Notes under the pieces: generated by a model
What the model was told of the DNA's origin: nothing
What the model saw: only the letters and a program-made list of their open reading frames with translations
Databases searched by the model: none
Source: Alkalihalobacterium sp048323755
GTDB taxonomy: Bacteria; Bacillota; Bacilli; Bacillales; Bacillaceae_F
Reading direction: 5' to 3'
Length of the DNA stretch: 58,780 nucleotides
NCBI RefSeq assembly: GCF_048323755.1
Contig: NZ_JBLWFS010000025.1
Coordinates: 1-58,780, forward strand
Part shown: one piece after another, positions 15,978-24,379 of the stretch
Position numbering within the stretch: position 1 is the first letter of the stretch
Layout of the letters: every line of letters starts with the position of its first letter
Translations under genes and position numbers: made by a program

Positions 15978-16289
15978 GTGTACATAAGAAAAGATACCAT
16001 GCTTGATAAAATTCTCCAAACAGATTCTCTGAGAGTAAATAGTTATCATCATCAGGGTATTAAATTTATTCGAACGTGGACAAAACATGAAACTAAACTA
16101 GCTAATAGAAGACTACTCTTCTTCAACATAACTTTGAAAATTATCATATTAAATTTAATGCCAATCAAAGAAAAAACAGAGAAACAAATGCTTCGCTTAC
16201 TTGGACCAATTTGGATATATTGGAAACAAATATTCCACTCGAAATTTCAAACAGCTCCGCACATTAAAAGAGAAGTAGAACGAAGATGA
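15978..16289 (+). pseudogene. Fused remnants: PuuD-like and MetA-like pieces
   Basis: The 103-residue frame joins two unrelated family signatures. Residues 8-30 (ILQTDSLRVNSYHHQGIK) match the catalytic-His region of class I glutamine amidotransferases of the PuuD/C26 type. Residues 50-75 (IIILNLMPIKEKTEKQMLRL then LG) match the ILNLMPxKxETExQLLRLLG segment of homoserine O-acyl/succinyltransferase MetA. Neither piece is complete and the linking residues are nonsense-like. No RBS is seen. I read it as stacked debris of two genes, not a fusion enzyme. Confidence 0.55.
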
Positions 16290-16550
16290 AATACACCACT
16301 TCAGGTGATGTTTCGTTTATTCATCTCTTCATATTTTTTGGGGAGTATTTGCTGGTTAGCGTAAATCTATCGGTCGGTTACATGCATGAGCATTCGGACG
16401 AGGAAACTTTAGATATAGCAGGTTGCTATCAGACAGCTAAACTATTAATAGGAGTTTATAAAAGAGAAAAAGAATTGAGGCTTCTCAAGTCCGCATAGGT
16501 AGAATGTAGGCGTTTGTCCAATGAATTAAAATAGTATTAACACACCAATT
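16290..16550 (+). other. Probably non-functional open frame region
   Basis: A 70-codon frame from 16286 has no RBS and overlaps the debris above. Its second half (GYMHEHSDEETLDIAGCYQT) looks protein-like, so it may be another remnant. I cannot place it. Confidence 0.3.
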
Positions 16551-16611
16551 GAACAATATTTGGTGTGTTTTCTTATCATCTACAATTGCTGACTTATGTG
16601 CTATAAGCTTT

Positions 16612-16767
16612 CTACTTTCGCATGGCTCCGGCTTCACGAGCAGTCATTGCCCCTTGACCTTGGCTTACATCTTTTTGGATTTCTTTTTTAACTTTTTGCG
16701 GATCAGTTCCAGTAATATTGGGGTTCATCATAGGACCCGGTTTTTCATTCGGTTTTTGATATGGCAT
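16612..16767 (-). CDS. Small hydrophilic protein (spore-type composition)
   Basis: 51 residues after a perfect AAGGAGG: MPYQKPNEKPGPMMNPNITG, then TDPQKVKKEIQKDVSQGQGA and MTAREAGAMRK. No hydrophobic segment, no Cys, rich in Gln, Lys, Gly and Pro. The composition resembles small acid-soluble spore proteins, but no named SASP family is matched. The strong RBS supports a real gene. It precedes no partner; the next minus-strand gene starts upstream at 17016. Confidence 0.65.
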   Translation of the reverse strand: MPYQKPNEKPGPMMNPNITGTDPQKVKKEIQKDVSQGQGAMTAREAGAMRK

Positions 16768-16779
16768 ACAAGTGCCTCC

Positions 16780-17016
16780 TTATTCCATTTCCCCCTTGGG
16801 TTTAGTGAAGATTTTTCCATTATTTAACTCGACCCATTCTATTTTTTCAGCCGCTTCTTCATCGTTCCCGTATATTTTCGTGAAAGCTTCCTTCGTTTCA
16901 TATACTTCCATTACACCATCATCTAGAAAGTTGAGCATTCGAAATGTATTTAATCCGAAAAAATCAGAAACTGCTATTAATTCACCGATATCGATTTTGT
17001 TAGAAAAATTATTCAT
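16780..17016 (-). CDS. Small soluble hypothetical protein
   Basis: 78 residues, acidic, no membrane segment: MNNFSNKIDIGELIAVSDFF at the start, VMEVYETKEAFTKIYGNDEE in the middle. AAGGAG precedes two tandem ATGs at 17019 and 17016; the second has the better spacing (8 bases). Twelve bases separate it from the 51-residue gene downstream on the same strand, so the two are likely one transcript. Family not recognised. Confidence 0.6.
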   Translation of the reverse strand: MNNFSNKIDIGELIAVSDFFGLNTFRMLNFLDDGVMEVYETKEAFTKIYGNDEEAAEKIEWVELNNGKIFTKPKGEME

Positions 17017-17232
17017 CATTTCCTCTCCTTTTATTAGAAGGAATATCTCGTTGCACTTTTAGGATATACAATCTACGTTTTTACATTCGGACCTTCTAGA
17101 GGAAGAAACCAAAATCCTTTACGTTCGACCTTAATCTCAGCTCCAAAAATTCATCAATATAAATTTTTTATATCCACCCTCACCGTTTTCATCCTCAACT
17201 CCATATATACATAGTGAAAGGGGGTGACAAGG

Positions 17233-17439
17233 ATGCTTTCGAATTCACGTTTAGTTATTGTGTTTGAGTCAGGTTACAACCAAATTGGGGAACCGATTTT
17301 GAAAACGAAGAGCTTCAATAACATTAAAACAGCTGCTACAAACGAACAGTTAAAAGCTGTTGCCGATGCGTTAATTCCGCTTCAAGGCTGGACGCCTTAT
17401 AAAGTGGACCGTGCCAACACGTATGCGCTTGATCTTTAA
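17233..17439 (+). CDS. DUF1659 family protein
   Basis: 68 residues (MLSNSRLVIVFESGYNQIGE, LKTKSFNNIKTAATNEQLKA, VADALIPLQGWTPYKVDRAN). The pattern of a short strand, K-x-K-x-F-x-N-I/V and V-A-x-A-I/L matches DUF1659. The start at 17233 is preferred to GTG 17224, because AAAGGGGG lies right before the GTG and 8 bases before the ATG. First of a DUF1659-DUF2922-YvrJ cluster found across Bacillaceae; role unknown. Confidence 0.8.
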   Translation: MLSNSRLVIVFESGYNQIGEPILKTKSFNNIKTAATNEQLKAVADALIPLQGWTPYKVDRANTYALDL

Positions 17440-17477
17440 TTTGATCTAAGACTAATGAATAGAAAGGAGGAACTTAG

Positions 17478-17693
17478 ATGACGAAGAAATTGGAATTAGT
17501 ATTTGAAAACGAATTAGCTAAAACCGTTACAATTTCATTGGACAACCCTGTTTATCCAGTGGATCCAGCTGCTATTAGTGCAGCGATGGATGAAATTATC
17601 GCACAAAATGCTTTTACATCGTCTGGCGGTAATTTGGTAACGAAAAAAAGTGCGCGGGTTGTTGATCGCACGGTTGAAACGATTGAGTTTTAA
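17478..17693 (+). CDS. DUF2922 family protein
   Basis: 71 residues after GAAAGGAGG: MTKKLELVFENELAKTVTIS, LDNPVYPVDPAAISAAMDEI, GGNLVTKKSARVVDRTVETI. Matches DUF2922 (K-x-L-x-L-x-F, then D/N-P-x-x-x-x-x-x-x-I-x-x-A-M). 38 bases after the DUF1659 gene, same operon. A terminator follows at 17707. The two proteins share strand patterns and may be distant paralogues; role unknown. Confidence 0.85.
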   Translation: MTKKLELVFENELAKTVTISLDNPVYPVDPAAISAAMDEIIAQNAFTSSGGNLVTKKSARVVDRTVETIEF

Positions 17694-17706
17694 TTGATGA
17701 TGGTTT

Positions 17707-17737
17707 GGAAGGGAGGAGGCTTGGCCTCTTCCTTTTT
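17707..17737 (+). terminator. Terminator after DUF2922
   Basis: GGAAGGGAGGAGGC and GCCTCTTCC form a stem around TTG with six T following; partial readthrough to the YvrJ gene is possible. Confidence 0.65.
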
Positions 17738-17746
17738 TACAATTTG

Positions 17747-17880
17747 AAGGTGTCTAGCTTCAGCGCCGAGCGATTAGTGAGACTTCGCTAACTCCTTTCC
17801 GAAAGTCAAAATCGGCTGAGTAGCATTCACCTTGTTTTATTAGTAAGGCGGGCTCAGTCCGTATTTCTCTATACTCTAAT
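17747..17880. repeat. Bacillaceae intergenic repeat (TGTCTAGCTTCAGCGCC type)
   Basis: GGTGTCTAGCTTCAGCGCC opens a stretch ending near GGCGGGCTCAGTCCG. This opening is a very common intergenic repeat in Bacillus-type genomes, recognised from general knowledge, not by search. It separates the DUF2922 gene from the YvrJ gene. Confidence 0.5.
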
Positions 17881-17900
17881 AACGTAAGGAGGAACAAACG

Positions 17901-18080
17901 ATGGAAATGTGGCTGCCGCTTTTGAGTGAGTTTGGTTTTCCTGTGATGGTGACCCTCTATTTGCTGCATCGCGTCGAAAAAAAGTTAGACGCGGTCAACC
18001 AATCAATTCAACGACTACCTGAAAGCCTAGCACCGCTTCAATTTTATCGAAGTGCGGATCAAAAGAAGAGTAGTGTGTAA
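17901..18080 (+). CDS. YvrJ family protein
   Basis: 59 residues after AAGGAGG: MEMWLPLLSEFGFPVMVTLY then LLHRVEKKLDAVNQSIQRLP. One membrane helix with the GFPxxVTxYLLHRxExKLD signature of YvrJ proteins, then a short amphipathic tail. It is the third member of the cluster with DUF1659 and DUF2922, separated by a terminator and a repeat. Predicted small membrane protein; role unknown, though phage-holin-like size has been noted for such proteins. Confidence 0.8.
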   Translation: MEMWLPLLSEFGFPVMVTLYLLHRVEKKLDAVNQSIQRLPESLAPLQFYRSADQKKSSV

Positions 18081-18087
18081 AAAAGAG

Positions 18088-18122
18088 AACCATCTAGCCG
18101 TTTGTTGTGCTAGATGGTTTTT
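18088..18122 (+). terminator. Terminator of the YvrJ gene
   Basis: AACCATCTAGC pairs perfectly with GCTAGATGGTT around CGTTTGTTGT and is followed by TTTTC. Confidence 0.85.
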
Positions 18123-18309
18123 CAATGTGATTGAGGGTATAGTTTTAAAGCAACATTAGTAGAGGAATCCCTTTTAGAGGGAACAGGTTATTTAATATTA
18201 GAGAACTTTCTTCATAGTGACACCGTTTTTTTTTATTTGATAGTGATCTTTTCGTCAAGATAGGGTCGAGTACTTTTAAAAAGAGAAGCTGATAGAGGGG
18301 TTCTGAAAT

Positions 18310-18498
18310 TTTTGAGGACTCTGAGGCCCTTATTTTCATATAAAAACCCTTTTAGAGGTGTTTGTGGGACTGAGAGGCCCTTATTTGCTATGAAACACCT
18401 AAAAATCAACACTTTTTTGCTAGATAAGGGCCTCTCAGTCCGTTACGATTGTGAAACTATTGATTTTGTCACAGATAAGGGCTTCTCAGTCCTCTTAC
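18310..18498. repeat. Nested-hairpin intergenic repeat, copy R2
   Basis: Full four-arm copy. Forward arms at 18315 (AGGACTCTGAGGCCCTTAT) and 18366 (GGGACTGAGAGGCCCTTAT), reverse arms at 18423 (GATAAGGGCCTCTCAGTCC) and 18474 (GATAAGGGCTTCTCAGTCC). Inner arms pair perfectly over about 18 bp. Subfamily A (linker AGAGGTGTTTGTGG). Confidence 0.85.
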
Positions 18499-18755
18499 CA
18501 AGAAACAAGTGAAACGTTTCCTTGCTTTTACGTTTTCGCTAAACAAAGGATTCACAAGAACTGTCTCTATGACCCCTAACTATTCATTTGAATTTTCAGT
18601 AAATTACTTGACTATAACCCTATAAATATAGTACTACTAGTATGAGGGTTTATTGAAAACGTTTTCTATTTTCGTAAAGTCAGCTTGATTCTTTTCTTAT
18701 TCCCAATGAACTATTTATTTTCACTAAATATCTTTTAGAAATTGGAGGAGTTAGA

Positions 18756-19727
18756 ATGTCAAACATTCCATCTGTCATGAAATCTTTAAGAGTTCCAGTC
18801 ATTGGATCACCAATGTTTATCATCAGTAATCCAAAGCTTGTAATTGAACAATGTAAGGCAGGGATTGTGGGCTCTATGCCTGCCCTTAATGCTAGACCAG
18901 CCTCGCAACTAGATGAATGGTTAGCCGAGATCACGGAGACACTAGCTGATTACAATGCGAAAAATCCAGATCGTCCAGCAGCACCATTTGCCATTAACCA
19001 AATTGTACACAAGTCAAATGACCGACTTGAGCATGATATGGAGCTTTGTGCGAAATACAAAGTACCAATTATAATCACTTCTCTAGGTGCCCGTGAAGAT
19101 GTAAATGTAGCTGCTCATAGCTATGGCGGAATTGTATTACATGACGTCATTAATAATAAGTTTGCACATAAGGCCGTTGAAAAGGGAGCAGATGGTCTAA
19201 TTGCCGTTGCTTCAGGGGCAGGTGGACATGCTGGAAGCAAGAGTCCATTCGCTTTAGTTCAAGAAATTCGTCAATGGTTTGATGGTCCATTAGCGTTAGC
19301 AGGTTCTATTGCAAATGGAAAATCGATATTAGCGGCTCAAGCGATGGGTGCTGATTTTGCCTATATCGGTACACCATTTATCGCTACTCGTGAAGCACGA
19401 GCAGCAGAGGAATACAAGCAAGCTATCGTTGAGTCCACGTCTGATGATATTGTGCTTAGCAATTTATTTACAGGAGTTCACGGAAACTATCTTGCTCCAT
19501 CGATTCGTGCAGCGGGCTTAGATCCTGAAAACCTTCCTGAAAGTGACCCATCCACAATGAATTTTGGAGACGGTTCAGCAAAGGCTTGGAAGGATATTTG
19601 GGGGGCAGGTCAAGGAATCGGTGTGATTAACGAAGTGACAGGTGCAGGAGAGTTTGTTGATAAACTTCATCAGGAATATATCGAAGCAAGAAACAGCTTA
19701 TTGAAGGCAAGCCAAGTATTTGCTTAA
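18756..19727 (+). CDS. Nitronate monooxygenase family protein (FMN)
   Basis: 323 residues, RBS GGAGGAG. TIM-barrel flavoprotein of the 2-nitropropane dioxygenase family: GSPMFIISNPKL at 17-28, phosphate/FMN-binding VASGAGGHAG (151-160, His158 as the usual catalytic base), GSIANGKS and YIGTPFIAT (203-211). The family oxidises nitronates such as propionate-3-nitronate using O2. Cytosolic. A single gene with its own terminator (19753). The long gap upstream holds repeat R2. Confidence 0.9.
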   Translation: MSNIPSVMKSLRVPVIGSPMFIISNPKLVIEQCKAGIVGSMPALNARPASQLDEWLAEITETLADYNAKNPDRPAAPFAINQIVHKSNDRLEHDMELCAKYKVPIIITSLGAREDVNVAAHSYGGIVLHDVINNKFAHKAVEKGADGLIAVASGAGGHAGSKSPFALVQEIRQWFDGPLALAGSIANGKSILAAQAMGADFAYIGTPFIATREARAAEEYKQAIVESTSDDIVLSNLFTGVHGNYLAPSIRAAGLDPENLPESDPSTMNFGDGSAKAWKDIWGAGQGIGVINEVTGAGEFVDKLHQEYIEARNSLLKASQVFA

Positions 19728-19752
19728 TCATTAAATGAAAAACGTGCAAAGA

Positions 19753-19781
19753 AGCAAGGGGAACGGGTCTCTTGCTTTTTT
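19753..19781 (+). terminator. Terminator of the nitronate monooxygenase gene
   Basis: AAGCAAGGG pairs with CTCTTGCTT around GAACGGGT; six T follow. Confidence 0.75.
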
Positions 19782-19939
19782 CATTTGCCAAACGAAAAGC
19801 ACATCACGAATTTTATCTAGTAATATTTTAAAAGAGTAAGACTTGAGGTACTATAAAAAAAGGATAAGTAGTTATTAAAACATCATGTACGAGACTAAGC
19901 AAGGAGAAATAAATATAAAGCACCTTGGGAGTGAAGCCT

Positions 19940-20230
19940 ATGCAAATAACGTTTATAAGCTCAAAAAAAGCAAAAAAGATTGTTAATGGGTATCTTATTT
20001 TTCTAATTGCATCTCTATTTGTCATCTCCTATTTAGGCGGCGATCACGATTATATTTCCGTTAAGGCTGGGCTTATATCTGCTAATATATTATTCGCTGT
20101 GGGGATGATTATAGGTTATATCTACCTTTTCACTTACCCAAAGAAAGAACGAAAGGAATACTGGTTTGTCCATAGCATTACTGTGGCCTTCTATGTGTTG
20201 TTTAATATTTATCTCATCTTTTTACGTTAA
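19940..20230 (+). CDS. Three-helix membrane protein
   Basis: 96 residues. The start at 19940 has GGGAGTG 6 bases before it; a TTG at 19925 overlaps that RBS. Helices at about 15-32, 42-63 and 76-94; basic KKAKK before the first and KKERKEYW between the second and third suggest N-in. No known motif. Gene followed by the 16S fragment/R3 region. Function unknown. Confidence 0.6.
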   Translation: MQITFISSKKAKKIVNGYLIFLIASLFVISYLGGDHDYISVKAGLISANILFAVGMIIGYIYLFTYPKKERKEYWFVHSITVAFYVLFNIYLIFLR

Positions 20231-20343
20231 ATAAATTGTTGTTGAAATTTCCAGCGATGTCATAAAAGGGTCATTAAGGGCTTGTATAAGAAAAAGAAGC
20301 AAAAAGAGAGGGGCTTCGAACGTTGGAGATAAGGGTTGATCAA

Positions 20344-20445
<102 letters not shown>

Positions 20446-20638
20446 GTCTTTGGGGTCTCCTGAGGTCCTTATTTTGATAAAATTGGGGATTGAAAGGTGT
20501 TTGCGGCACTGAGAAGCCCTTATTTCCTATGAATCACGTAAATATCATCGTTTTTTTGCTAGATAAGGGCCTTTCAGTGCCGTTACATCGTTGAACCATT
20601 GATTTTGTCACAGATAAGGGCTTCTCAGTGCCGCTTAG
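20446..20638. repeat. Nested-hairpin intergenic repeat, copy R3
   Basis: Four arms: GGTCTCCTGAGGTCCTTAT (first, degenerate), CGGCACTGAGAAGCCCTTAT, then GATAAGGGCCTTTCAGTGCC and GATAAGGGCTTCTCAGTGCC. All complete arms carry GCACT/AGTGC in place of GACT/AGTC of R2. The first 19 bp are duplicated on the other side of the 16S fragment. Subfamily A. Confidence 0.85.
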
Positions 20639-20754
20639 CGAAGTGGATCCGCCGAATTAATGATTAATTTCCATGTCATAGGGTTCATTCATTCATAATT
20701 TTGCTCAAGGAAACCCATAGAAAAAGCTTTACGCTATTACGCGTTTTTATTTCT

Positions 20755-21165
20755 TTATTGACTTTGTAATTCTTTTGCTAAAATGACCTGAATAGCTGCG
20801 ACTTCTTCAGGTGTTAGACGTTCTTGCAATTTATTCAGAACATCAAGGGTATTAACGTTTCCGCGGAGTGCTTGATCTTTCACTTCATTGATCTCACTCG
20901 TTGAGAATTCTCTTAAAATCGTCTTCATTGCATCTTCTTTTGTTTGGAAAGGTAAGTTTTCAGCAGTGTCATTTTCATCTAATTCATTGATTAGATTTTG
21001 TATGTGCGGGTCGTTTATGAGTTTATTGTATTCTTCCTCATCGTTTAAAATATCATTTGTAATTTGTTCCACCAAGACTTCAGAGGCTTTGCTTATAAAA
21101 AAGTTATATCCCCAATATCCTAAACTACCTATGATAAAAAGTGAAATCACAATCCACTTCCACAT
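20755..21165 (-). CDS. Membrane-anchored hypothetical protein
   Basis: 136 residues from ATG 21165, 7 bases after GGAGGG (an in-frame TTG at 21180 overlaps the RBS). One N-terminal membrane helix (about residues 2-20, WKWIVISLFIIGSLGYWGY), then an acidic helical domain of ~115 residues containing LINDPHIQNLINEL and ending LTPEEVAAIQVILAKELQ. Single gene between repeat R3 and the SDR gene (divergent). No family recognised with confidence; similar single-pass proteins occur in Bacillus. Confidence 0.65.
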   Translation of the reverse strand: MWKWIVISLFIIGSLGYWGYNFFISKASEVLVEQITNDILNDEEEYNKLINDPHIQNLINELDENDTAENLPFQTKEDAMKTILREFSTSEINEVKDQALRGNVNTLDVLNKLQERLTPEEVAAIQVILAKELQSQ

Positions 21166-21346
21166 CAAGCATCCCTCCAAGTCTGAGTTGTTTAAATAAT
21201 TTTATCATGCAGGAGAAGTGTCTGTCACCGCTGAACGTTTTGCTGTAAGCTGGTTTCTAGACATAGTACTTCTTTTTGATTTACGATGAACGTACAGAAT
21301 TCATAATAGGTTGGATTCATTATATTTCTTAGAAGGGGTGGAGATC

Positions 21347-21997
21347 ATGAAAGTTCTTGTGGTTGGCGCAAATGGCCAGATTGGAAAACATCTTGTTACA
21401 TTAATGCAAAATAGTGATAGTTTAAAAGCTAAGGCAATGATCCGTAATCAGGAGCAATCGGCCTTTTTTGAAAATTTGGGTGCGGAAACCGTAGTGGTCG
21501 ATCTAGAACAGGATATCAAGTCCATTGCCAAAGCAGCTGAGGGAGTGGATGCCATTGTATTTACAGCAGGATCAGGGGCACATACAGGGAAAGACAAAAC
21601 CATAATGGTCGATTTGGACGGTGCTGTGAAAACGATTGAGGCCGCAAAAGTTGCTGGGGTGAAGCGTTTTATTATGATTAGCTCATTTGACACGAGACGT
21701 GAAGCCATTTTAGCTGCGCCACCGTCGTTTGCACCCTATGTGGCAGCCAAGCATTACGCCGATGAATGGTTAAAGCGTTCCGATTTGGACTATACGATTA
21801 TCCATCCGGGCTTGCTAACGAATGATCAAGGTACAGGAAAAGTAAACGCTGCATACGAAGTAGACAGAGGGGAAATTCCAAGAGAGGACGTAGCAAGCGT
21901 CATCATGGCCACTTTAGAAAATGACACAACGATTGGTAAGCAATTTCAGATCGTAACTGGAAATACACCTATAAAAGAAGCGGTTGTTTCTATTTAA
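21347..21997 (+). CDS. NAD(P)-binding atypical SDR (YhfK/NmrA-like)
   Basis: 216 residues. The start at 21347 follows AAGGGGTGGAG; 12 extra upstream codons are not used. Rossmann motif VVGANGQIGKHLV at 4-16 (GxxGxxG), VDLEQD after strand 3, ISSFDTRRE at the usual Ser position, and YVAAKHYADEWLK with the YxxxK pair. Atypical short SDR of the NAD(P)-binding/NmrA branch, likely an oxidoreductase or redox sensor; substrate unknown. Single gene followed by a terminator. Confidence 0.88.
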   Translation: MKVLVVGANGQIGKHLVTLMQNSDSLKAKAMIRNQEQSAFFENLGAETVVVDLEQDIKSIAKAAEGVDAIVFTAGSGAHTGKDKTIMVDLDGAVKTIEAAKVAGVKRFIMISSFDTRREAILAAPPSFAPYVAAKHYADEWLKRSDLDYTIIHPGLLTNDQGTGKVNAAYEVDRGEIPREDVASVIMATLENDTTIGKQFQIVTGNTPIKEAVVSI

Positions 21998-22102
21998 CAC
22001 GCCAACTAAGGTTGTAATCCGGGTAATTTAAGGATAAACACACTAGCTTCTGCAACGTGAGGCTTTTAGTGAGTTTAAAAAAAATACTTGAGATGAATTT
22101 TT

Positions 22103-22132
22103 AGGAATCGATTTTAACAATCGGTTCCTTTT
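22103..22132 (+). terminator. Terminator of the SDR gene
   Basis: AGGAATCGATT pairs with AATCGGTTCCT (one G-T) around TTAAC; TTTTC follows. Confidence 0.65.
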
Positions 22133-22218
22133 CTTGGTTTATAACTGCAAATGAGGTAAACGCTGGCTAACGATGGGTCTTGCTAAAATAGAGTGTCGTC
22201 GACTTATAGAATTCAATG

Positions 22219-22246
22219 AAAAAGGAGCTAAAAAAGAGCTCCTTTG
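22219..22246 (-). terminator. Terminator of the LysM gene
   Basis: AAAGGAGCT and AGCTCCTTT form a stem; a T-run follows on the minus strand. It lies just past the stop at 22258. Confidence 0.7.
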
Positions 22247-22257
22247 CTAATAAATGA

Positions 22258-23333
22258 CTATCTAATCGACCTTCCAGCAGCAATCTCGATTTGCCTTTGC
22301 ATAGAAGATTGAACTTGGCCATCACTGTGTCTTTGACTATTTAGAAAATGGATACAGAAATGTCCATTATAGTTGTTATTACGAATGATTTGATCTCCAT
22401 GCGGCATAGAATGCATAGCAGCGGCTAAACGTCTTCTGTCTATTTCAACAATTATGGCTCTCGGTGTCCATGAATAACTGCCACCCCAAATTTCCCGCAC
22501 GATTTGAGCATCCCTTGATGTTAAAGGTTCACTGTCTGCATGGTTTCCACGCATTGTATGCCTTACTTGAAATTGTCTTCCTGTTTGAAAGTCTGTTATG
22601 GTTGCAACTTTTCCAGTTGAGAACACATACCTTGCTTCAGTCCACCAATCTAACACTTCACCATGTCTTGCTGAGACAACTGGCCTAACAGGAACTTGGA
22701 ATTGCGGCACTTGTATTACTTGTCCAATTCGTAATGTACTCTGTGCTGTCATATTGTTATGTCTTAGTAAATCATTATAAGGCACCCCATATTGTGTACT
22801 TATATTCCACATATTATCTCCTGAACGTACCGTATGGTTGATGTTCCTTATCGTTACAGGAGCAGTTGAGCCATTTTGAACCGTATTTGATGGTGCTGTC
22901 GAACTTGTTCCATTTGGTATGGTTAAAATTTGCCCGATTTGTAGTACGTCCGTTCGCAGATTGTTAGCGCTCCATACATTCTTGATAGCATCCAAAGTGT
23001 ATCACCAGGGGCGACCTGATAATAAATGGATGTATTTTGAGTAGACTGTGAGGAATCCGTAGATGTTTGTCCTGACACAGTTTGGGTATTGGTTAATAGT
23101 GGGAGAGTGGTTGCGAGCATTCCTCCAACCATTACTTTAACGACTGTTACCTTAATGCCTGGATATTTTGCGTATACGATATTAAGCGCAATCGTTCTTA
23201 ATTTTTTTTCGGATTGAGGTTTTGTTCCTAGTTCATTAGCAAATTCCACTTGGTGGTCATCAAGGTGTACAACCAGTGCGAACTCCTCTTGTGCTTTATC
23301 TAATTTTTGTAATTCGTATCGTTGAATGTTCAT
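22258..23333 (-). pseudogene. LysM-domain cell-wall protein with frameshift
   Basis: Starts at ATG 23333 after AAGGGAG. The N-terminal 110 residues (MNIQRYELQKLDKAQEEFAL, then IKVTVVKVMVGGMLATTLPL as membrane helix) are followed by a LysM repeat that begins YYQVAPGDTLWMLSRMYG and then leaves frame; the rest of it (SANNLRTDVLQIGQILTIP) is in the next frame from about 22970. A second LysM (HTVRSGDNMWNISTQYGVPY onward) is intact, then a ~140-residue C-terminal domain with GHFCIHFLNSQ. A short deletion inside LysM 1 explains the break. Either a recent pseudogene or an assembly error. Confidence 0.75.
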
Positions 23334-23658
23334 AGTTGCACTCCCTTTTGTAAACTGGCAGGTGTTAGGATACCTCACTAATGATCATTTATAAGCACAT
23401 AGTGAAGTTATTTGATATTAGTCACTGTCACTAACCGCAACAGTAATAGAACATTCAAATACATACGCACAATGGAATTAGAAACGGTACGATTTAGTCA
23501 TTTTCATGATAACCTTTTAACTTTTAGGGAGTATTTGGATACTATTTTTTTACAATATTTATGAAAAAGAACCTTTTTCCTTTTTCACTAATCTATGAAA
23601 AGGCGTAGTTTTTTCCTATGTTTCGAGCTCCTTTAATTCATCCTTATTTTGAAAAAAT

Positions 23659-23700
23659 AAATCGACAAAAAATTCTGACAGGGATTTTGTCGATTTTGTA
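23659..23700. terminator. Hairpin between divergent genes
   Basis: AATCGACAAAAA and TTTTGTCGATT form a long A/T-flanked stem around TTCTGACAGGGA; it could terminate in either direction. It sits 50 bases upstream of the next gene. Confidence 0.45.
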
Positions 23701-23756
23701 GAAATCATTGGTATAAGGAGAAAAGGATTAAAAATCGCTCAAGGAAGGTGAAAGGT

Positions 23757-24257
23757 ATGTTCAAAAAGATGTTCCATAATGAACAAGAAATGTGTGAAAG
23801 AAGGCTAATAGCCGTTATGAGGCGGTTAAAAATTGATGATTCCCATTACAATTTCAATTGGAATCGCAGCAGTTGCTATATTGAATTTCAGTATAAGGAT
23901 AACCTGTACAGGATGGAACACTCTGTTGAAAGCGCAAAAGAAAAAGGGATTGTTATATTGAGAAATGGATTGGATTGTTTAAGTGAGTTGGTCCGATCTC
24001 TTGAAGATCTGTGTCAAATCACTGAAAGAGGAACCCATAGACTCGAGACATGGTTATCTGGCATGAAACAGTCGTCTCCAGAAGAAGAAATGTCTGAATT
24101 TTTAGAAGAAGTTCATATTAGATACAAGTCTGTGGGGAAACAAAAACATTCGGATTATATGAATATGAATGATGAGTTAATCCAAGTGGATCCTGAGCCA
24201 TCTCTCAATAATTTAAATAGAAACCGGATTAACCTACAATCCCAGGACAAATCGTGA
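23757..24257 (+). CDS. Soluble hypothetical protein
   Basis: 166 residues. ATG 23757 follows AAGGTGAAAGGT; GTG 23748 with AAGGA upstream is the alternative start. Sequence is hydrophilic with Trp/Tyr-rich patches (NFNWNRSSCYIEFQYKDNLY) and a long helical middle (CLSELVRSLEDLCQITERGT), C-terminus rich in Asn. No membrane segment or known motif. Directly followed by the promoter of the mph leader. Function unknown. Confidence 0.65.
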   Translation: MFKKMFHNEQEMCERRLIAVMRRLKIDDSHYNFNWNRSSCYIEFQYKDNLYRMEHSVESAKEKGIVILRNGLDCLSELVRSLEDLCQITERGTHRLETWLSGMKQSSPEEEMSEFLEEVHIRYKSVGKQKHSDYMNMNDELIQVDPEPSLNNLNRNRINLQSQDKS

Positions 24258-24264
24258 TGTCCTA

Positions 24265-24293
24265 TTGACATAATAACAATCTAGCATTAAAAT
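24265..24293 (+). promoter_or_regulatory. Sigma-A promoter of the mph leader
   Basis: TTGACA (24265-24270), 17 bases, TAAAAT (24288-24293). It starts right after the previous gene, giving an RNA that begins near 24300 and carries the leader peptide. Confidence 0.75.
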
Positions 24294-24337
24294 TTTGTAA
24301 GTAATTTATTTTAAAGTTTAAGGAGGATTATTAAAAA

Positions 24338-24379
24338 ATGTTACCATCTAGAATTCGGTTCCGTGCTTTGAACAAGTAA
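24338..24379 (+). CDS. Leader peptide MLPSRIRFRALNK (macrolide-sensing candidate)
   Basis: A 13-codon frame with a full AAGGAGG, 11 bases before its ATG. The peptide has R-I-R-F-R at residues 5-9. Macrolide-bound ribosomes are known to stall at R/K-x-R/K (+x+) motifs, as in ErmDL-type leaders (MRLR). Its last codons lie inside a hairpin (24365-24396). The first resistance-type gene downstream is the macrolide phosphotransferase at 24891. The combination points to drug-dependent attenuation; that is inference. Confidence 0.7.
   Translation: MLPSRIRFRALNK

Noticed and set aside
15978..16289. Genuine PuuD-MetA fusion enzyme
   Set aside because: Each segment is under 30 residues and lacks the rest of its domain; there is no RBS.
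16549..17062. Plus-strand frames of 92 and 96 codons
   Set aside because: They are antisense to the two small minus-strand genes (16612-16767 and 16780-17016), which have perfect RBSs.
18601..18660. TTGACT ... TATAGT promoter before the nitronate monooxygenase gene
   Set aside because: Spacer is 13 bases, too short for sigma-A. No better pair was found.
22464..22780. Plus-strand frames inside the LysM gene region
   Set aside because: Shadows of the minus-strand LysM gene, without RBS or family similarity.
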